The notes: generated by a model from the letters alone, not told the origin. A stretch of 64,000 bases of DNA from Streptomyces macrolidinus (GCF_023887685.1 NZ_JAMWMR010000007.1:124001-188000); one strand, 5' to 3'. Counted from the stretch's first letter, positions 46,390 through 55,574 are shown. Program-made: numbers and translations.

Positions 46390-46462
46390 AGCGGTGTAGC
46401 TCAGTCGGTAGAGCAAGCGGCTCATAATCGCTGTGTCACCGGTTCAAGTCCGGTCACCGCTA
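46390..46462 (+). tRNA. tRNA-Met (CAT)
   Basis: Acceptor AGCGGTG pairs with CACCGCT (46455-46461), discriminator A. Anticodon CAT at 46423-46425 in the loop CTCATAA. The paired first base of the acceptor excludes an initiator tRNA; elongator Met is most likely, with Ile2 (modified CAT) as the alternative. Its place before rpmG fits the usual Thr-Met-rpmG cluster. Confidence 0.9.
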
Positions 46463-46553
46463 CTTACAGTAGCCGATTGCGGGGTCGGTCCTTCAATCGG
46501 CTACTCTTTCATGCGTTAGATTTCGTCCACCCTGTTCGTCAAGGAGCACTCCT

Positions 46554-46718
46554 GTGGCTGCCACCGACGTCCGCCCGAAGATCACGCTGGCCTGCGTGGA
46601 GTGCAAGGAGCGGAACTACATCACCAAGAAGAACCGGCGCAACGACCCGGACCGTCTTGAGATGAAGAAGCACTGCCCGCGTTGCAACGCGCACACCGCG
46701 CACCGCGAGACGCGATAA
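46554..46718 (+). CDS. rpmG: 50S ribosomal protein L33
   Basis: A 54-residue protein with a GTG start after [26 protein letters not shown]. It has the zinc-binding CVEC and CPRC pairs of the C+ form of L33 and ends HTAHRETR. In Streptomyces a second, zinc-free L33 usually exists for zinc starvation. It directly follows the Thr and Met tRNAs and was too short for a simple ORF cut-off. Confidence 0.97.
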   Translation: MAATDVRPKITLACVECKERNYITKKNRRNDPDRLEMKKHCPRCNAHTAHRETR

Positions 46719-46730
46719 CCAAGGCTCGTA

Positions 46731-46766
46731 GCGAGGCCGTCCCCACTGATGAGGGGGCGGCCTCGC
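46731..46766 (+). terminator. Terminator after rpmG
   Basis: GCGAGGCCGTCCCC (46731-46744) pairs with 46753-46766 (one G-T pair) around an eight-base loop, 12 bases after the rpmG stop. Confidence 0.7.
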
Positions 46767-46864
46767 GGCGTTGCGGCGGAACTGCTCGCCCACGGGTCTC
46801 GCCCACGGGGTGCAGAATCGGTCACGTCCGCCGAACCCGCTGAACAACCAGGAGGTGCCGGGCC

Positions 46865-47320
46865 ATGGCGCTCGACCAGTCCTTCGTGGGGCGGTCCTAC
46901 CCGCCCACCGACCCGTACGAGGTCGGCCGGGAGAAGATCCGCGAGTTCGCGGAGGCGATCGGAGACGCCAACCCGGCCTACGTCGACCAGGAGGCCGCCA
47001 AGGCGCTCGGCCACACCGATGTGATCGCCCCGCCGACCTTCGTCTTCGCGATCACCTACAAGGCCGCGGGCCAGGTCGTCCAGGACCCCCAGCTAGGCCT
47101 GGACTACAGCCGGGTGGTGCACGGCGACCAGAAGTTCGCCTACCGCCGTCCGGTGCGCGCCGGTGACCGGCTGAGCGTCACCTCGACCATCGAGTCCATC
47201 AAGTCCCTCGCGGGCAACGACGTCCTGGACATCCGCGGCGAGGTCCACGACGAGGCCGGTGAGCATGTGGTGACCGCCTGGACCAAGCTCGTGGCCCGTG
47301 CGCCGGAAGAGGAGGCGTGA
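46865..47320 (+). CDS. MaoC-like hydroxyacyl dehydratase, N-terminal subunit (HadA-like)
   Basis: A 151-residue single hot-dog protein (MALDQSFVGRSYPPTDPYEV), with EFAEAIGDANPAYVDQ and APPTFVFAITYKAAGQ. It belongs to the MaoC N-terminal/FAS1 dehydratase family (former UPF0336). It lacks the catalytic D-x-x-x-x-H of the partner, so it probably forms a heterodimer with the next gene product, as mycobacterial HadA-HadB do. The stop overlaps the partner's start region. Confidence 0.88.
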   Translation: MALDQSFVGRSYPPTDPYEVGREKIREFAEAIGDANPAYVDQEAAKALGHTDVIAPPTFVFAITYKAAGQVVQDPQLGLDYSRVVHGDQKFAYRRPVRAGDRLSVTSTIESIKSLAGNDVLDIRGEVHDEAGEHVVTAWTKLVARAPEEEA

Positions 47321-47754
47321 CGCGGATGACCGCGAAGATCGCGTACGACGCCGTCGAGGTCGGCACCGAACTGCCGGCGCAGAGCTTCCCCGTCACCCGA
47401 GCCACGCTCGTGCAGTACGCGGGCGCCTCCGGTGACTTCAACCCGATCCACTGGAACGAGAGGTTCGCCCGGCAGGTCGGCCTGCCGGATGTGATCGCGC
47501 ACGGCATGTTCACCATGGCCGAGGCGGCCCGCGTGGTGACCGACTGGGTGGGCGACCCGGGCGCGGTCGTCGAGTACGGCGTCCGCTTCACCCGGCCCGT
47601 CGTCGTCCCGGACGACGACCAGGGCGCCCTCATCGAGGTCAGCGGCAAGGTCGCGGCCAAGCTCGCGGACAACACCGTCCGCGTCGACCTCACGGCGACC
47701 AGCGCGGGCCAGAAGGTCCTCGGGATGTCGCGGGCGGTCGTACGACTGGCCTGA
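47317..47754 (+). CDS. MaoC-like hydroxyacyl dehydratase, catalytic subunit (HadB-like)
   Basis: A 145-residue hot-dog protein. A GTG at 47317 overlaps the previous stop; an ATG at 47326 (MTAKIAYDAVEVG) is equally possible. The active site is YAGASGDFNPIHWN, the D-x-x-x-x-H hydratase motif, followed by GLPDVIAHGMFTMAEA. With the preceding subunit it would dehydrate 3-hydroxyacyl thioesters in fatty-acid metabolism. Confidence 0.9.
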   Translation: MTRMTAKIAYDAVEVGTELPAQSFPVTRATLVQYAGASGDFNPIHWNERFARQVGLPDVIAHGMFTMAEAARVVTDWVGDPGAVVEYGVRFTRPVVVPDDDQGALIEVSGKVAAKLADNTVRVDLTATSAGQKVLGMSRAVVRLA

Positions 47755-47776
47755 CGGGCCGATCGGGTCGAAGCCC

Positions 47777-47806
47777 AAGGGGCGTCCGCTGCCGCGGGCG
47801 CCCCTT
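47777..47806. terminator. Terminator after the MaoC pair
   Basis: AAGGGGCGTCCGC (47777-47789) pairs with GCGGGCGCCCCTT (47794-47806) around the loop TGCC; one G-T pair. Confidence 0.7.
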
Positions 47807-47835
47807 CGTGCGGACCAGGGCGTGTCGGACCGCTT

Positions 47836-47867
47836 GACGAAGTTAGTGATTGAGCACTAACTTCGTC
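47836..47867. promoter_or_regulatory. TetR operator overlapping its own promoter
   Basis: A perfect 13-bp inverted repeat, GACGAAGTTAGTG and CACTAACTTCGTC, separated by six bases. TTGACG (47834-47839) and TAACTT (47858-47863), 18 bases apart, overlap it, and the start codon of the regulator follows at 47870, so the mRNA is probably leaderless and repressed by its own product. A related 24-bp site lies before the MFS gene. Confidence 0.75.
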
Positions 47868-47869
47868 GC

Positions 47870-48460
47870 ATGGTCAGGATGAGCGCCGAAGAGCGGCGCG
47901 AGAGCGTCATTCGCGCGGCGATGACCGAGTTCGCGCAGAAGGGCTACTACGGCACCTCCACCGAGGCGATCGCCAAGCGGGTGGGTGTCTCGCAGCCCTA
48001 TCTCTTCCGGCTCTTCCCGAGCAAGAAGGCGATCTTCGCCGCTGTCTCGCACCGGTGCATCGAGGAGGTGTGCGAGGTCTTCGAGGAGGCGGCCCGGGGG
48101 CTGGGGGGCGAGGAGGCCCTGCATGCCATGGCAGCCGCGTATGCGCGACTGATCGCGGAGCACCCCGAGAAGCTCCAGATGCAGATGCAGACGTACCTCG
48201 CCGTGGCAGCCGCCGAGGCCGAGGGGGAGCGCGAGTTCGGCGAGTCCGTCCGGGCCGGATGGATGAAGCTCTGGGAGACGGTGCATCTGCCGCTGGGCGC
48301 CGACGTGAACGAGACCACGACGTTCCTGGCGTACGGGATGCTCGTCAACACCCTCGCGGCCATGGGGTTCCCGCACGAGCACAGGGTCTGGCAGGGGCTG
48401 TACCTGTCGGCTCGGGGCGAGGACCGGCCGGAGGGGCAGGGCGTGCAAACGGTGGAGTGA
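47870..48460 (+). CDS. TetR-family transcriptional repressor
   Basis: A 196-residue regulator. The N-terminal helix-turn-helix is VIRAAMTEFAQKGYYGTS, then IAKRVGVSQPYLFRLFPSK, typical TetR. The C-terminal ligand domain has no recognised match. A palindromic operator lies two bases before the ATG, and a similar site lies upstream of the downstream exporter, so it probably controls both. The inducer is unknown and may be an exported drug. Confidence 0.93.
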   Translation: MVRMSAEERRESVIRAAMTEFAQKGYYGTSTEAIAKRVGVSQPYLFRLFPSKKAIFAAVSHRCIEEVCEVFEEAARGLGGEEALHAMAAAYARLIAEHPEKLQMQMQTYLAVAAAEAEGEREFGESVRAGWMKLWETVHLPLGADVNETTTFLAYGMLVNTLAAMGFPHEHRVWQGLYLSARGEDRPEGQGVQTVE

Positions 48461-48528
48461 GGGGGCTGCGTCAGGGGCTTCGCCCGGCTCCGTCGCCCGT
48501 CTTCGTCACGGCCTTCGCATGACCGCAA

Positions 48529-48552
48529 AAGTAAGTGATCGATAACTAATCT
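48529..48552. promoter_or_regulatory. Second TetR operator, upstream of the MFS exporter
   Basis: This 24-base site matches the core of the tetR operator at about 18 of 24 positions (shared AAGT-AGTGAT-GA--ACTAA). Its own dyad is AGTGATC/GATAACT. It lies 45 bases before the exporter start. A perfect CTCGAATTCGAG palindrome follows at 48564-48575. Confidence 0.65.
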
Positions 48553-48596
48553 CAATACCTGATCTCGAATTCGAGCGACTACCCGCTGGGGGAGCG

Positions 48597-50066
48597 ATGT
48601 CAGAGCAGCAGTCGGAGCAGCAGACAGCACGGCGCGGGGGAGTGGGCTGGGCCCTTGTGATCACCGGGCTCGCCGGATTCATGGCGAGCCTCGACAACCT
48701 CGTCGTCACCACCGCCCTGCCCTCCATCCGCAAGGACCTCGGAGGCGGGCTGGACGACCTGGAGTGGACCGTGAGCGCGTACACGCTCACCTTCGCGGTC
48801 CTGCTTATGTTCGGCGCTGCCCTCGGTGACCGGTTCGGGCGCCGACGGCTCTTCCTCGTGGGCCTTGGCATCTTCACCGCCGCCTCCGCCGCCGCGGCCA
48901 TGGCGCCCGGCATCGACTCCCTGATCGCGGCCCGCGCGGTGCAGGGCATGGGCGCGGCCGTCATGATGCCGCTCACCCTGACGCTGCTGACCGCCGCCGT
49001 TCCGGTCGAGAAGCGCGGGATGGCGTACGGGATCTCGGGCGCCGTCAACGGACTCGCCGTCGCCTCCGGGCCCCTCATCGGCGGCAGCCTCACCGAACAC
49101 GTGTCCTGGCACTGGATCTTCTGGCTGAACGTCCCCCTGGGCCTCGCCGTGATGCCGCTCGCCCGCCTCCGCCTCGCCGAGTCGTACGGCAGCGACTCCC
49201 CGCTCGACATCCCCGGCACCCTGCTCGTCAGCGGCGGTCTCTTCGGGATCGTGTACGGGCTGGTACGCGGCCCGGCCGACGGCTGGACCAGCCCCCTCGT
49301 CCTGACCGGCCTGTTCGCGGGCGCCGCGCTGCTCTTCGCCTTCGTCCACCACGGCATCCGCCACAAGAACCCCATGCTTCCCATGCGGCTCTTCCGGTCC
49401 CGCGCCTTCTCCGGGATCAACACCGCGAGCCTGCTGATGTTCCTGGGGATGTTCGGCTCGATCTTCCTGCTCAGCCAGTATCTGCAAGGCGTACTCGGCT
49501 ACTCGCCGACCCAGGCGGGCCTGCGGATGCTCCCCTGGACCGGCATGCCCATGCTGATCGCACCCGTCGCCGGGTATCTCTCCGACCGCTTCGGCGGACG
49601 CCCGGTCGTCGCCGCCGGACTCGTCTTCCAGGCCGTCGGGCTCGTCTGCTACGCCACCGTGGTCACCGCGGACGCGTCGTACGCGGCCCAGTTGCCCGCA
49701 CTGATCCTCAGCGGCATCGGGATGTCCCTCTACTTCGCACCGGCCTTCACCCTGGTCATGTCCAGCGTCCGGCCCCACGAGCAGGGCATCGCGTCCGGCG
49801 CGAACAACGCCCTGCGCGAGGTCGGCGGCGCGCTCGGCATCGCGGTGATGTCGTCGGTCTTCACCGCGCAGGGCGGCTACGAGACCCCGCAGACCTTCGT
49901 GGACGGACTGCGTCCGGCCCTCTGGGTGGGGGCCGTGGTCGTCGCCCTCGCGGCCGTCGCCGCCCTGGTCGTCCCGGCCCGGCGGCGTGCCGTGGGGGAT
50001 CCGGCCGACGTGGGGGACACGACCGACGCGCCGACGGCCCCGGCCCTGGAGACAGCCGCCTCCTGA
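48597..50066 (+). CDS. MFS drug exporter, DHA2 (14-helix) family
   Basis: A 489-residue transporter with 14 helices. Motifs: FMASLDNLVVTTALPSI (DHA2 motif D1), LGDRFGRRRLFLVG (motif A), RAVQGMGAAVMMPLTL and GPLIGGSLTEHVSWHWIFWL (motif C). Preceded by GGGGGAGCG. This family exports drugs and lipophilic compounds by proton antiport. Expression is likely repressed by the adjacent TetR protein through the site at 48529-48552. Confidence 0.93.
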   Translation: MSEQQSEQQTARRGGVGWALVITGLAGFMASLDNLVVTTALPSIRKDLGGGLDDLEWTVSAYTLTFAVLLMFGAALGDRFGRRRLFLVGLGIFTAASAAAAMAPGIDSLIAARAVQGMGAAVMMPLTLTLLTAAVPVEKRGMAYGISGAVNGLAVASGPLIGGSLTEHVSWHWIFWLNVPLGLAVMPLARLRLAESYGSDSPLDIPGTLLVSGGLFGIVYGLVRGPADGWTSPLVLTGLFAGAALLFAFVHHGIRHKNPMLPMRLFRSRAFSGINTASLLMFLGMFGSIFLLSQYLQGVLGYSPTQAGLRMLPWTGMPMLIAPVAGYLSDRFGGRPVVAAGLVFQAVGLVCYATVVTADASYAAQLPALILSGIGMSLYFAPAFTLVMSSVRPHEQGIASGANNALREVGGALGIAVMSSVFTAQGGYETPQTFVDGLRPALWVGAVVVALAAVAALVVPARRRAVGDPADVGDTTDAPTAPALETAAS

Positions 50067-50109
50067 GGCTCGCGCGACGAACGTGGCGAACATGGCGAAC
50101 ATGACGAAC

Positions 50110-50142
50110 GACGGCCCCGCCCGGTCCTCGGGCGGGGCCGTC
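50110..50142. terminator. Terminator after the MFS exporter
   Basis: GACGGCCCCGCCCG (50110-50123) pairs perfectly with 50129-50142 around a five-base loop. Confidence 0.75.
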
Positions 50143-50188
50143 CGTGTGCGCTGCGGAGCGATCAGTGCCGTCTCGTAGTCTTGGGCCC

Positions 50189-51244
50189 GTGCTGGAACTC
50201 CACGACGCCCCGCTCGCCCCGCTGACCACCTTCCGGCTGGGCGGCCCCGCCACCCGCCTGATCACCGCCACCACCGACGCCGAGGTGATCACCGCCGTCC
50301 AGGAGGCCGACGACTCCGGTGTCCCGCTGCTGCTGATCGGCGGCGGATCCAATCTGATCATCGGCGACAAGGGCTTCGACGGCACCGCCCTGCGCATCGC
50401 CACGACGGGCTTCGCCCTCGACGGCACCAGGCTGGAGGTGGCCGCGGGCGAGGTGTGGACCGACGCCGTCGCCCGCACCGTCGAGGCCGGTCTCGCCGGC
50501 ATCGAGTGCCTCTCCGGGATCCCCGGCTCCGCGGGCGCGACCCCGATCCAGAACGTCGGCGCGTACGGCCAGGAGGTCTCCTCGACGATCAGCGAGGTGG
50601 TCGCGTACGACCGCAGGGAGCGTACGACGGTCACGCTGACGAACGAGGAGTGCGCGTTCTCGTACCGCGCGAGCCGCTTCAAGGCCGACCCCGAGCGCTA
50701 TGTGGTGCTGCGCGTCCGCTTCGAACTGGAGGACGCGCAGGGGCTCTCCGCTCCCCTCCGGTATGCCGAGACGGCCCGTGTCCTCGGGGTCGAGGCGGGC
50801 GAGCGCGTACCGCTCACCGCCGCCCGGGAGACCGTTCTGAAGCTGCGCGCGGGGAAAGGGATGGTCCTGGACCCCGAGGACCACGACACCTGGTCCGCGG
50901 GCTCGTTCTTCACCAACCCGATCCTCACCGACGAGGAGTTCGCCGCCTTCCACGCGCGCGTGAAGGAGCGCCTCGGCGAGGAGGCGCAGCCGCCCGCGTT
51001 CGCGGCGGGCCCCGGACGCGTCAAGACGTCGGCGGCCTGGCTGATCGACAAGGCGGGCTTCACCAAGGGGTACGGATCCGGACCGGCCCGTATCTCCACC
51101 AAGCACACCCTGGCCCTCACCAACCGCGGCGAAGCCACCACCGAGGACCTGCTCGCCCTGGCCCGCGAGGTCGTGGCCGGGGTCCGGGACGCCTTCGGGA
51201 TCACGCTGGTGAACGAGCCGGTGACGGTGGGCGTGAGCCTCTGA
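50189..51244 (+). CDS. murB: UDP-N-acetylenolpyruvoylglucosamine reductase
   Basis: A GTG start at 50189 (VLELHDAPLAPLTTFRLGG) gives 351 residues. TAGTCT eight bases before it looks like a -10 box, so translation is probably leaderless. The FAD-binding domain has LLIGGGSNLIIGDKGF and GIPGSAGATPIQNVGAYGQE; the catalytic Ser lies in AGSFFTNPIL. MurB reduces the enolpyruvyl group to form UDP-MurNAc in peptidoglycan synthesis. It is the long type I form. Confidence 0.95.
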   Translation: MLELHDAPLAPLTTFRLGGPATRLITATTDAEVITAVQEADDSGVPLLLIGGGSNLIIGDKGFDGTALRIATTGFALDGTRLEVAAGEVWTDAVARTVEAGLAGIECLSGIPGSAGATPIQNVGAYGQEVSSTISEVVAYDRRERTTVTLTNEECAFSYRASRFKADPERYVVLRVRFELEDAQGLSAPLRYAETARVLGVEAGERVPLTAARETVLKLRAGKGMVLDPEDHDTWSAGSFFTNPILTDEEFAAFHARVKERLGEEAQPPAFAAGPGRVKTSAAWLIDKAGFTKGYGSGPARISTKHTLALTNRGEATTEDLLALAREVVAGVRDAFGITLVNEPVTVGVSL

Positions 51245-51253
51245 GCAGGGCAG

Positions 51254-51279
51254 GGGAGGCCGTCAGCAGGCGGCCTCCC
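51254..51279. terminator. Hairpin between murB and add
   Basis: GGGAGGCCG (51254-51262) pairs with CGGCCTCCC (51271-51279). The right arm lies within the last codons of the adenosine deaminase gene. It can serve both converging genes. Confidence 0.45.
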
Positions 51280-52324
51280 GCTCCACCGCCCCCGGGCCGC
51301 TGAGCCAGTCGTCCACCCCGGCCAGCAGCTTCGCCTTCATGTCCTCGGGGGCGGCCGAGCCGCGCACCGACTGCCGTGCCAGCTCGGCCAGTTCGCGGTC
51401 CGTGAAGCCGTGGTGGTGACGGGCGATCTCGTACTGGGCCGCGAGCCGGGAACCGAACAGCAGCGGGTCGTCGGCGCCCAGCGCCATCGGGACGCCCGCC
51501 TCGAAGAGCCTGCGCAGGGGGACGTCCTCCGGCTTCTCGTAGACGCCGAGCGCCACGTTCGAGGCGGGGCACACCTCGCAGGTCACCCCCCGGTCCGCCA
51601 GGCGCTTGAGCAGCCGCGGGTCCTCCGCGGCCCGCACCCCGTGGCCGATCCGGGTCGCGTGCAGGTCGTCCAGGCAGTCGCGGACCGACGCGGGCCCGGT
51701 CAGCTCGCCGCCGTGCGGCGCCGACAGCAGGCCACCCTCGCGGGCGATGGCGAACGCCCGGTCGAAGTCCCGTGCCATGCCCCGGCGTTCGTCGTTCGAG
51801 AGCCCGAAGCCCACCACCCCGCGGTCCTGGTACCGCACGGCCAGCCGGGCCAGCGTGCGCGCGTCCAGCGGATGCTTCATACGGTTCGCGGCGACCAGGA
51901 CCCGCATCCCGAGGCCCGTCTCCCGGACCGTCGTCTCCACCGCGTCCAGGATGATCTCCAGCGCCGGGATCAGACCGCCGAGGCGCGGCGCGTACGACGT
52001 CGGGTCCACCTGGATCTCCAGCCAGCCCGAGCCGTCCCTGAGGTCCTCCTCCGCTGCCTCCCGCACCAGCCGCCGGATGTCCTCCGGCTCCCGCAGACAC
52101 GACCGCGCCGCGTCGTACAGCCGCTGGAAGCGGAACCAGCCCCGCTCGTCGGTCGCCCGCAGCTTCGGCGGCTCCCCGCTGACCAGCGCCTCGGTCAGCG
52201 CGTCGGGCAGCCGGACGCCGTGCTTGTCGGCCAGTTCCAGCAGGGTGGTGGGCCGCATCGACCCCGTGAAGTGCAGGTGGAGATGGGCCTTCGGCAGCTC
52301 AGAGAGATCACGTACACGCTCCAT
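51263..52324 (-). CDS. add: Adenosine deaminase
   Basis: A 353-residue enzyme (MERVRDLSELPKAHLHLHFT) that converts adenosine to inosine. The metal and catalytic residues are all visible: HLHLHFTGS, APHGGELTG with the catalytic His-Gly-Glu, ATRIGHGVR and GADDPLLFGS. The length is standard. It follows the aminotransferase gene on the same strand but a terminator lies between them, so it likely has its own promoter. Confidence 0.94.
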   Translation of the reverse strand: MERVRDLSELPKAHLHLHFTGSMRPTTLLELADKHGVRLPDALTEALVSGEPPKLRATDERGWFRFQRLYDAARSCLREPEDIRRLVREAAEEDLRDGSGWLEIQVDPTSYAPRLGGLIPALEIILDAVETTVRETGLGMRVLVAANRMKHPLDARTLARLAVRYQDRGVVGFGLSNDERRGMARDFDRAFAIAREGGLLSAPHGGELTGPASVRDCLDDLHATRIGHGVRAAEDPRLLKRLADRGVTCEVCPASNVALGVYEKPEDVPLRRLFEAGVPMALGADDPLLFGSRLAAQYEIARHHHGFTDRELAELARQSVRGSAAPEDMKAKLLAGVDDWLSGPGAVEREAAC

Positions 52325-52399
52325 TCCCAGATCGTGCCGCAGGTCCCCGCCCCACCGGTAGCGCTTTCACCGTCCGTGGTCTTGCCCGCACAAACAAAC

Positions 52400-52440
52400 G
52401 GGGACCTGCCGCCTTCCCGCTGGGGTGGCGACAGGTCCCC
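52400..52440 (-). terminator. Terminator after the aminotransferase gene
   Basis: GGGGACCTG (52400-52408) and CAGGTCCCC (52432-52440) pair, with an inner CGCC/GGCG helix. On the minus strand the stem is followed by GTTTGTTTG, giving a true intrinsic terminator. Confidence 0.8.
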
Positions 52441-52461
52441 GGAGCATCCGGAGCGGGGAGG

Positions 52462-53688
52462 TCAGTCCCGCGCCTCCGCGAGCAGCTTCTGGATCCTGCT
52501 CACACCCTCGACGAGGTCCTCGTCACCGAGGGCGTAGGACAGACGCAGATAGCCGGGCGTGCCGAAGGCCTCGCCCGGGACGACCGCGACCTCGGCCTCC
52601 TCCAGGATCAGCGCGGCCAGCTCCACCGAGGTCTGCGGGCGCTTGCCGCGGATCTCCTTGCCGAGCAGGCCCTTGACCGACGGGTACGCGTAGAAGGCGC
52701 CCTCGGGCTCGGGGCAGACCACACCCTCGATCTCGTTCAGCATCCGCACGATGGTCCGGCGGCGCCGGTCGAAGGCCTCGCGCATCTTCGCCACCGCGTC
52801 CAGGTCGCCCGACACGGCCGCCAGGGCCGCGATCTGCGCGACGTTCGACACGTTGGACGTGGCGTGCGACTGGAGGTTGGTCGCGGCCTTGACGATGTCC
52901 TTCGGGCCGATGAGCCAGCCCACGCGCCAGCCCGTCATGGCGTACGTCTTGGCGACACCGTTGACCACGATGCACTTGTCGCGCAGCTCGGGCAGGAGCG
53001 CGGGCAGCGAGGTGAACTTCGCGTCGCCGTAGACCAGGTGCTCGTAGATCTCGTCCGTCAGCACCCACAGGCCGTGCTCGACCGCCCAGCGGCCGATCGC
53101 CTCGGCGTCGGCCTCGCTGTAGACCGCGCCGGTCGGGTTCGAGGGCGAGACGAAGAGGACGACCTTCGTCTTCTCCGTGCGGGCCGCCTCGAGCTGCTCG
53201 ACGGAGACGCGGTAGCCGGTCGTCTCGTCCGCGACGACCTCCACCGGGACACCGCCGGCCAGCCGGATCGACTCGGGGTACGTGGTCCAGTACGGCGCCG
53301 GGACGATCACCTCGTCGCCCGGGTCCAGGATCGCGGCGAAGGCCTCGTAGATCGCCTGCTTGCCGCCGTTGGTGACCAGGACCTGGGAGGGGTCCACCTC
53401 GTAGCCCGAGTCGCGCAGCGTCTTCGCGGCGATGGCGGCCTTCAGCTCCGGCAGACCGCCGGCCGGCGTGTAGCGGTGGTACTTCGGGCTCTTGCAGGCC
53501 TCGACGGCCGCTTCGACGATGTAGTCCGGCGTCGGGAAGTCCGGCTCGCCTGCACCGAAGCCGATGACAGGGCGTCCGGCGGCCTTGAGGGCCTTGGCCT
53601 TGGCGTCCACGGCAAGGGTGGCGGACTCGGAGATCGCGCCGATCCGGGCGGAGACCCGGCGCTCGGTGGGAGGGGTTGCAGCGCTCAT
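52462..53688 (-). CDS. aspC: PLP-dependent aspartate-type aminotransferase
   Basis: The ATG at 53688 ([17 protein letters not shown]) gives 408 residues; an ATG three codons earlier is less likely. Class I/II fold: [46 protein letters not shown] and the PLP-Lys in [15 protein letters not shown]; the carboxylate Arg lies in YLRLSYA. It transfers amino groups between aspartate and 2-oxoglutarate and may act on related acids. Divergent from tRNA-Trp. Confidence 0.93.
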   Translation of the reverse strand: MSAATPPTERRVSARIGAISESATLAVDAKAKALKAAGRPVIGFGAGEPDFPTPDYIVEAAVEACKSPKYHRYTPAGGLPELKAAIAAKTLRDSGYEVDPSQVLVTNGGKQAIYEAFAAILDPGDEVIVPAPYWTTYPESIRLAGGVPVEVVADETTGYRVSVEQLEAARTEKTKVVLFVSPSNPTGAVYSEADAEAIGRWAVEHGLWVLTDEIYEHLVYGDAKFTSLPALLPELRDKCIVVNGVAKTYAMTGWRVGWLIGPKDIVKAATNLQSHATSNVSNVAQIAALAAVSGDLDAVAKMREAFDRRRRTIVRMLNEIEGVVCPEPEGAFYAYPSVKGLLGKEIRGKRPQTSVELAALILEEAEVAVVPGEAFGTPGYLRLSYALGDEDLVEGVSRIQKLLAEARD

Positions 53689-54011
53689 GGGACCCATCGT
53701 TCCAGACCGGATTCGCCGCGGACACTCCGGTTTGACTTTCCGCGGAAGCCGCTGCTCCGGGGCCCCTCGACGGGGATCGAGGCCACCAGGGGGCAGGGCG
53801 GGAACACATGTCCGCGGCCGGGCCCTGAAGTGGTGGATCTTCAGGCGATCCGGCGTCGATCTCGCCCCCGCACAGCACCGACGAGCACTTTCTGTTCGAC
53901 GCCCGGCCCCGAAGCACGTACACTCTCACCTCGTTGGCCTTCGGCGAACCGCGATCGAGCTGGTGCACACCGAGCACCCGTCCGGATGCGGTACGTTGGG
54001 GTACGCAGCAA
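53689..54011. other. Divergent intergenic region between aspC and tRNA-Trp
   Basis: 323 bases that must hold the promoters of aspC and of the tRNA-Trp/secE side. I see no open gene and no promoter I can place with confidence. Confidence 0.4.
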
Positions 54012-54084
54012 AGGGTCGTAGCTCAATTGGTAGAGCACTGGTCTCCAAAACCAGCGGTTGGGGGTTCAAGTCCCTCCGGCCCTG
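54012..54084 (+). tRNA. tRNA-Trp (CCA)
   Basis: Acceptor AGGGTCG pairs with CGGCCCT (54077-54083), discriminator G. The anticodon CCA (54045-54047) lies in the loop CTCCAAA closed by CTGGT/ACCAG. T arm GGGGG-TTCAAGT-CCCTC. It precedes secE, its usual neighbour in actinobacteria. CCA end not encoded. Confidence 0.96.
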
Positions 54085-54192
54085 CTACACACTCCCCGAC
54101 CAGGAAGTGTGCGCACAGTACGTACGTATTGCACTCGCCGTGCGGCTCAACCGGGCGCGGCACGGCCACGACCCGGAATCAGGTGAGGACGA

Positions 54193-54474
54193 GTGACGGA
54201 TGCCGTGGGCTCCATCGACATGCCTGACGCCAGGGACGACGTGCAGGAGAAGAAGACCCGCAAGGGTGGCAAGCGAGCCAAGAAGGGCCCGCTGAAGCGC
54301 CTTGCCCTCTTCTACCGTCAGATCATCGCGGAGCTGCGCAAGGTCGTCTGGCCTTCGCGAAACCAGCTCACGTCCTACACCACCGTGGTGATCTTCTTCG
54401 TCGCGATCATGATCGCGCTGGTGACTCTGATTGACTATGGGCTCAACCACGCTGCCAAGTACGTCTTCGGCTGA
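54193..54474 (+). CDS. secE: Preprotein translocase subunit SecE
   Basis: A 93-residue protein with a GTG start after GTGAGGACGA. A charged Lys-rich N-terminus (residues 1-40) precedes the conserved [19 protein letters not shown] and a single membrane helix at about residues 64-85. It stabilises the SecYEG channel. Upstream of nusG as in most bacteria. Confidence 0.96.
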   Translation: MTDAVGSIDMPDARDDVQEKKTRKGGKRAKKGPLKRLALFYRQIIAELRKVVWPSRNQLTSYTTVVIFFVAIMIALVTLIDYGLNHAAKYVFG

Positions 54475-54554
54475 GCCGAGCGCGAAGGACGCCGCGGTGC
54501 CCGGCGTCCGTTTCGCATGTTCCACCCCTATGTATCCAGGAAGAAGCAGCCACC

Positions 54555-55406
54555 GTGTCTGACCCGAACCTGAACGACGCCAAGGAGCCGCGCGGGGAGG
54601 CCGTCGAGCCCGAGGCCGTCGAGTCCGTGGACGACGAGCTCGAGATCGTCGAGGGCGCGGACGAGGGCGACGAGGCCGAGGCTGCCGAAGCCACCGCGGG
54701 CGAGCCGGCCGAAGAGGCCGCCATGCACGTCGTGGACGAGGAAGAGACCGCCGAGGACGAGGCCGCCGAGGGTGAGCAGGAGCCCGACCTCGACCCGGTC
54801 GAGAAGCTCCGCCAGGAGCTGCGCGCCCTTCCCGGCGAGTGGTACGTGATCCACACGTACGCCGGTTACGAGAACCGCGTGAAGACCAACCTCGAACAGC
54901 GCGCCGTCTCGCTGAACGTCGAGGACTACATCTTCCAGGCCGAGGTGCCCCAGGAAGAGGTCGTCCAGATCAAGAACGGCGACCGCAAGACCATCCGCCA
55001 GAACAAGCTCCCGGGTTACGTCCTGGTGCGCATGGATCTGACGAACGAGTCCTGGGGCGTCGTCCGCAACACCCCCGGTGTCACCGGCTTCGTCGGCAAC
55101 GCCTACGACCCGTACCCGCTGACCCTGGACGAGATCGTCAAGATGCTCGCCCCGGAGGCGGAGGAGAAGGCCGCCCGTGAGGCCGCCGAGGCCGCGGGCA
55201 AGCCGGCGCCGCAGCGCAAGGTCGAGGTCCAGGTACTGGACTTCGAGGTGGGCGACTCGGTCACCGTCACCGACGGCCCGTTCGCGACGCTGCAGGCGAC
55301 CATCAACGAGATCAACGCCGACTCCAAGAAGGTCAAGGGCCTGGTGGAGATCTTCGGCCGCGAGACGCCGGTCGAGCTTTCCTTCGACCAGATCCAGAAG
55401 AACTAG
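54555..55406 (+). CDS. nusG: Transcription termination/antitermination factor NusG
   Basis: A 283-residue protein. The NGN domain (about residues 95-210) has [20 protein letters not shown] and [10 protein letters not shown]. The KOW domain near the end has [19 protein letters not shown]. The first 80-90 residues are an acidic, Ala/Glu-rich extension that E. coli NusG (about 180 residues) lacks; such extensions are usual in streptomycetes. It couples RNA polymerase to Rho or ribosomes. Confidence 0.96.
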   Translation: MSDPNLNDAKEPRGEAVEPEAVESVDDELEIVEGADEGDEAEAAEATAGEPAEEAAMHVVDEEETAEDEAAEGEQEPDLDPVEKLRQELRALPGEWYVIHTYAGYENRVKTNLEQRAVSLNVEDYIFQAEVPQEEVVQIKNGDRKTIRQNKLPGYVLVRMDLTNESWGVVRNTPGVTGFVGNAYDPYPLTLDEIVKMLAPEAEEKAAREAAEAAGKPAPQRKVEVQVLDFEVGDSVTVTDGPFATLQATINEINADSKKVKGLVEIFGRETPVELSFDQIQKN

Positions 55407-55429
55407 TCGCTTCTGGACCTATCGCTTCC

Positions 55430-55477
55430 GACCAGGTCAGGCGGGCTGTCCCAGCCTGCCTGACCTGGTCGGTTTTT
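55430..55477 (+). terminator. Intrinsic terminator or attenuator between nusG and rplK
   Basis: GACCAGGTCAGGC (55430-55442) pairs perfectly with GCCTGACCTGGTC (55458-55470), followed by GGTTTTT, a real U-tract. It separates secE-nusG from the ribosomal genes. Confidence 0.9.
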
Positions 55478-55574
55478 GGCCGCACAGCTATACCCGTTAT
55501 CGTTGTGCGGTATGCCTGCATCCGGGTGGCACCCGGGAGCGGGCAGGACCCGAATCGAAAGGACCCGGAGAGCT

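Noticed and set aside
46390..46462. Initiator tRNA-fMet
   Set aside because: The first acceptor pair A-T is formed and the anticodon stem lacks the three G-C pairs of an initiator; elongator Met fits better.
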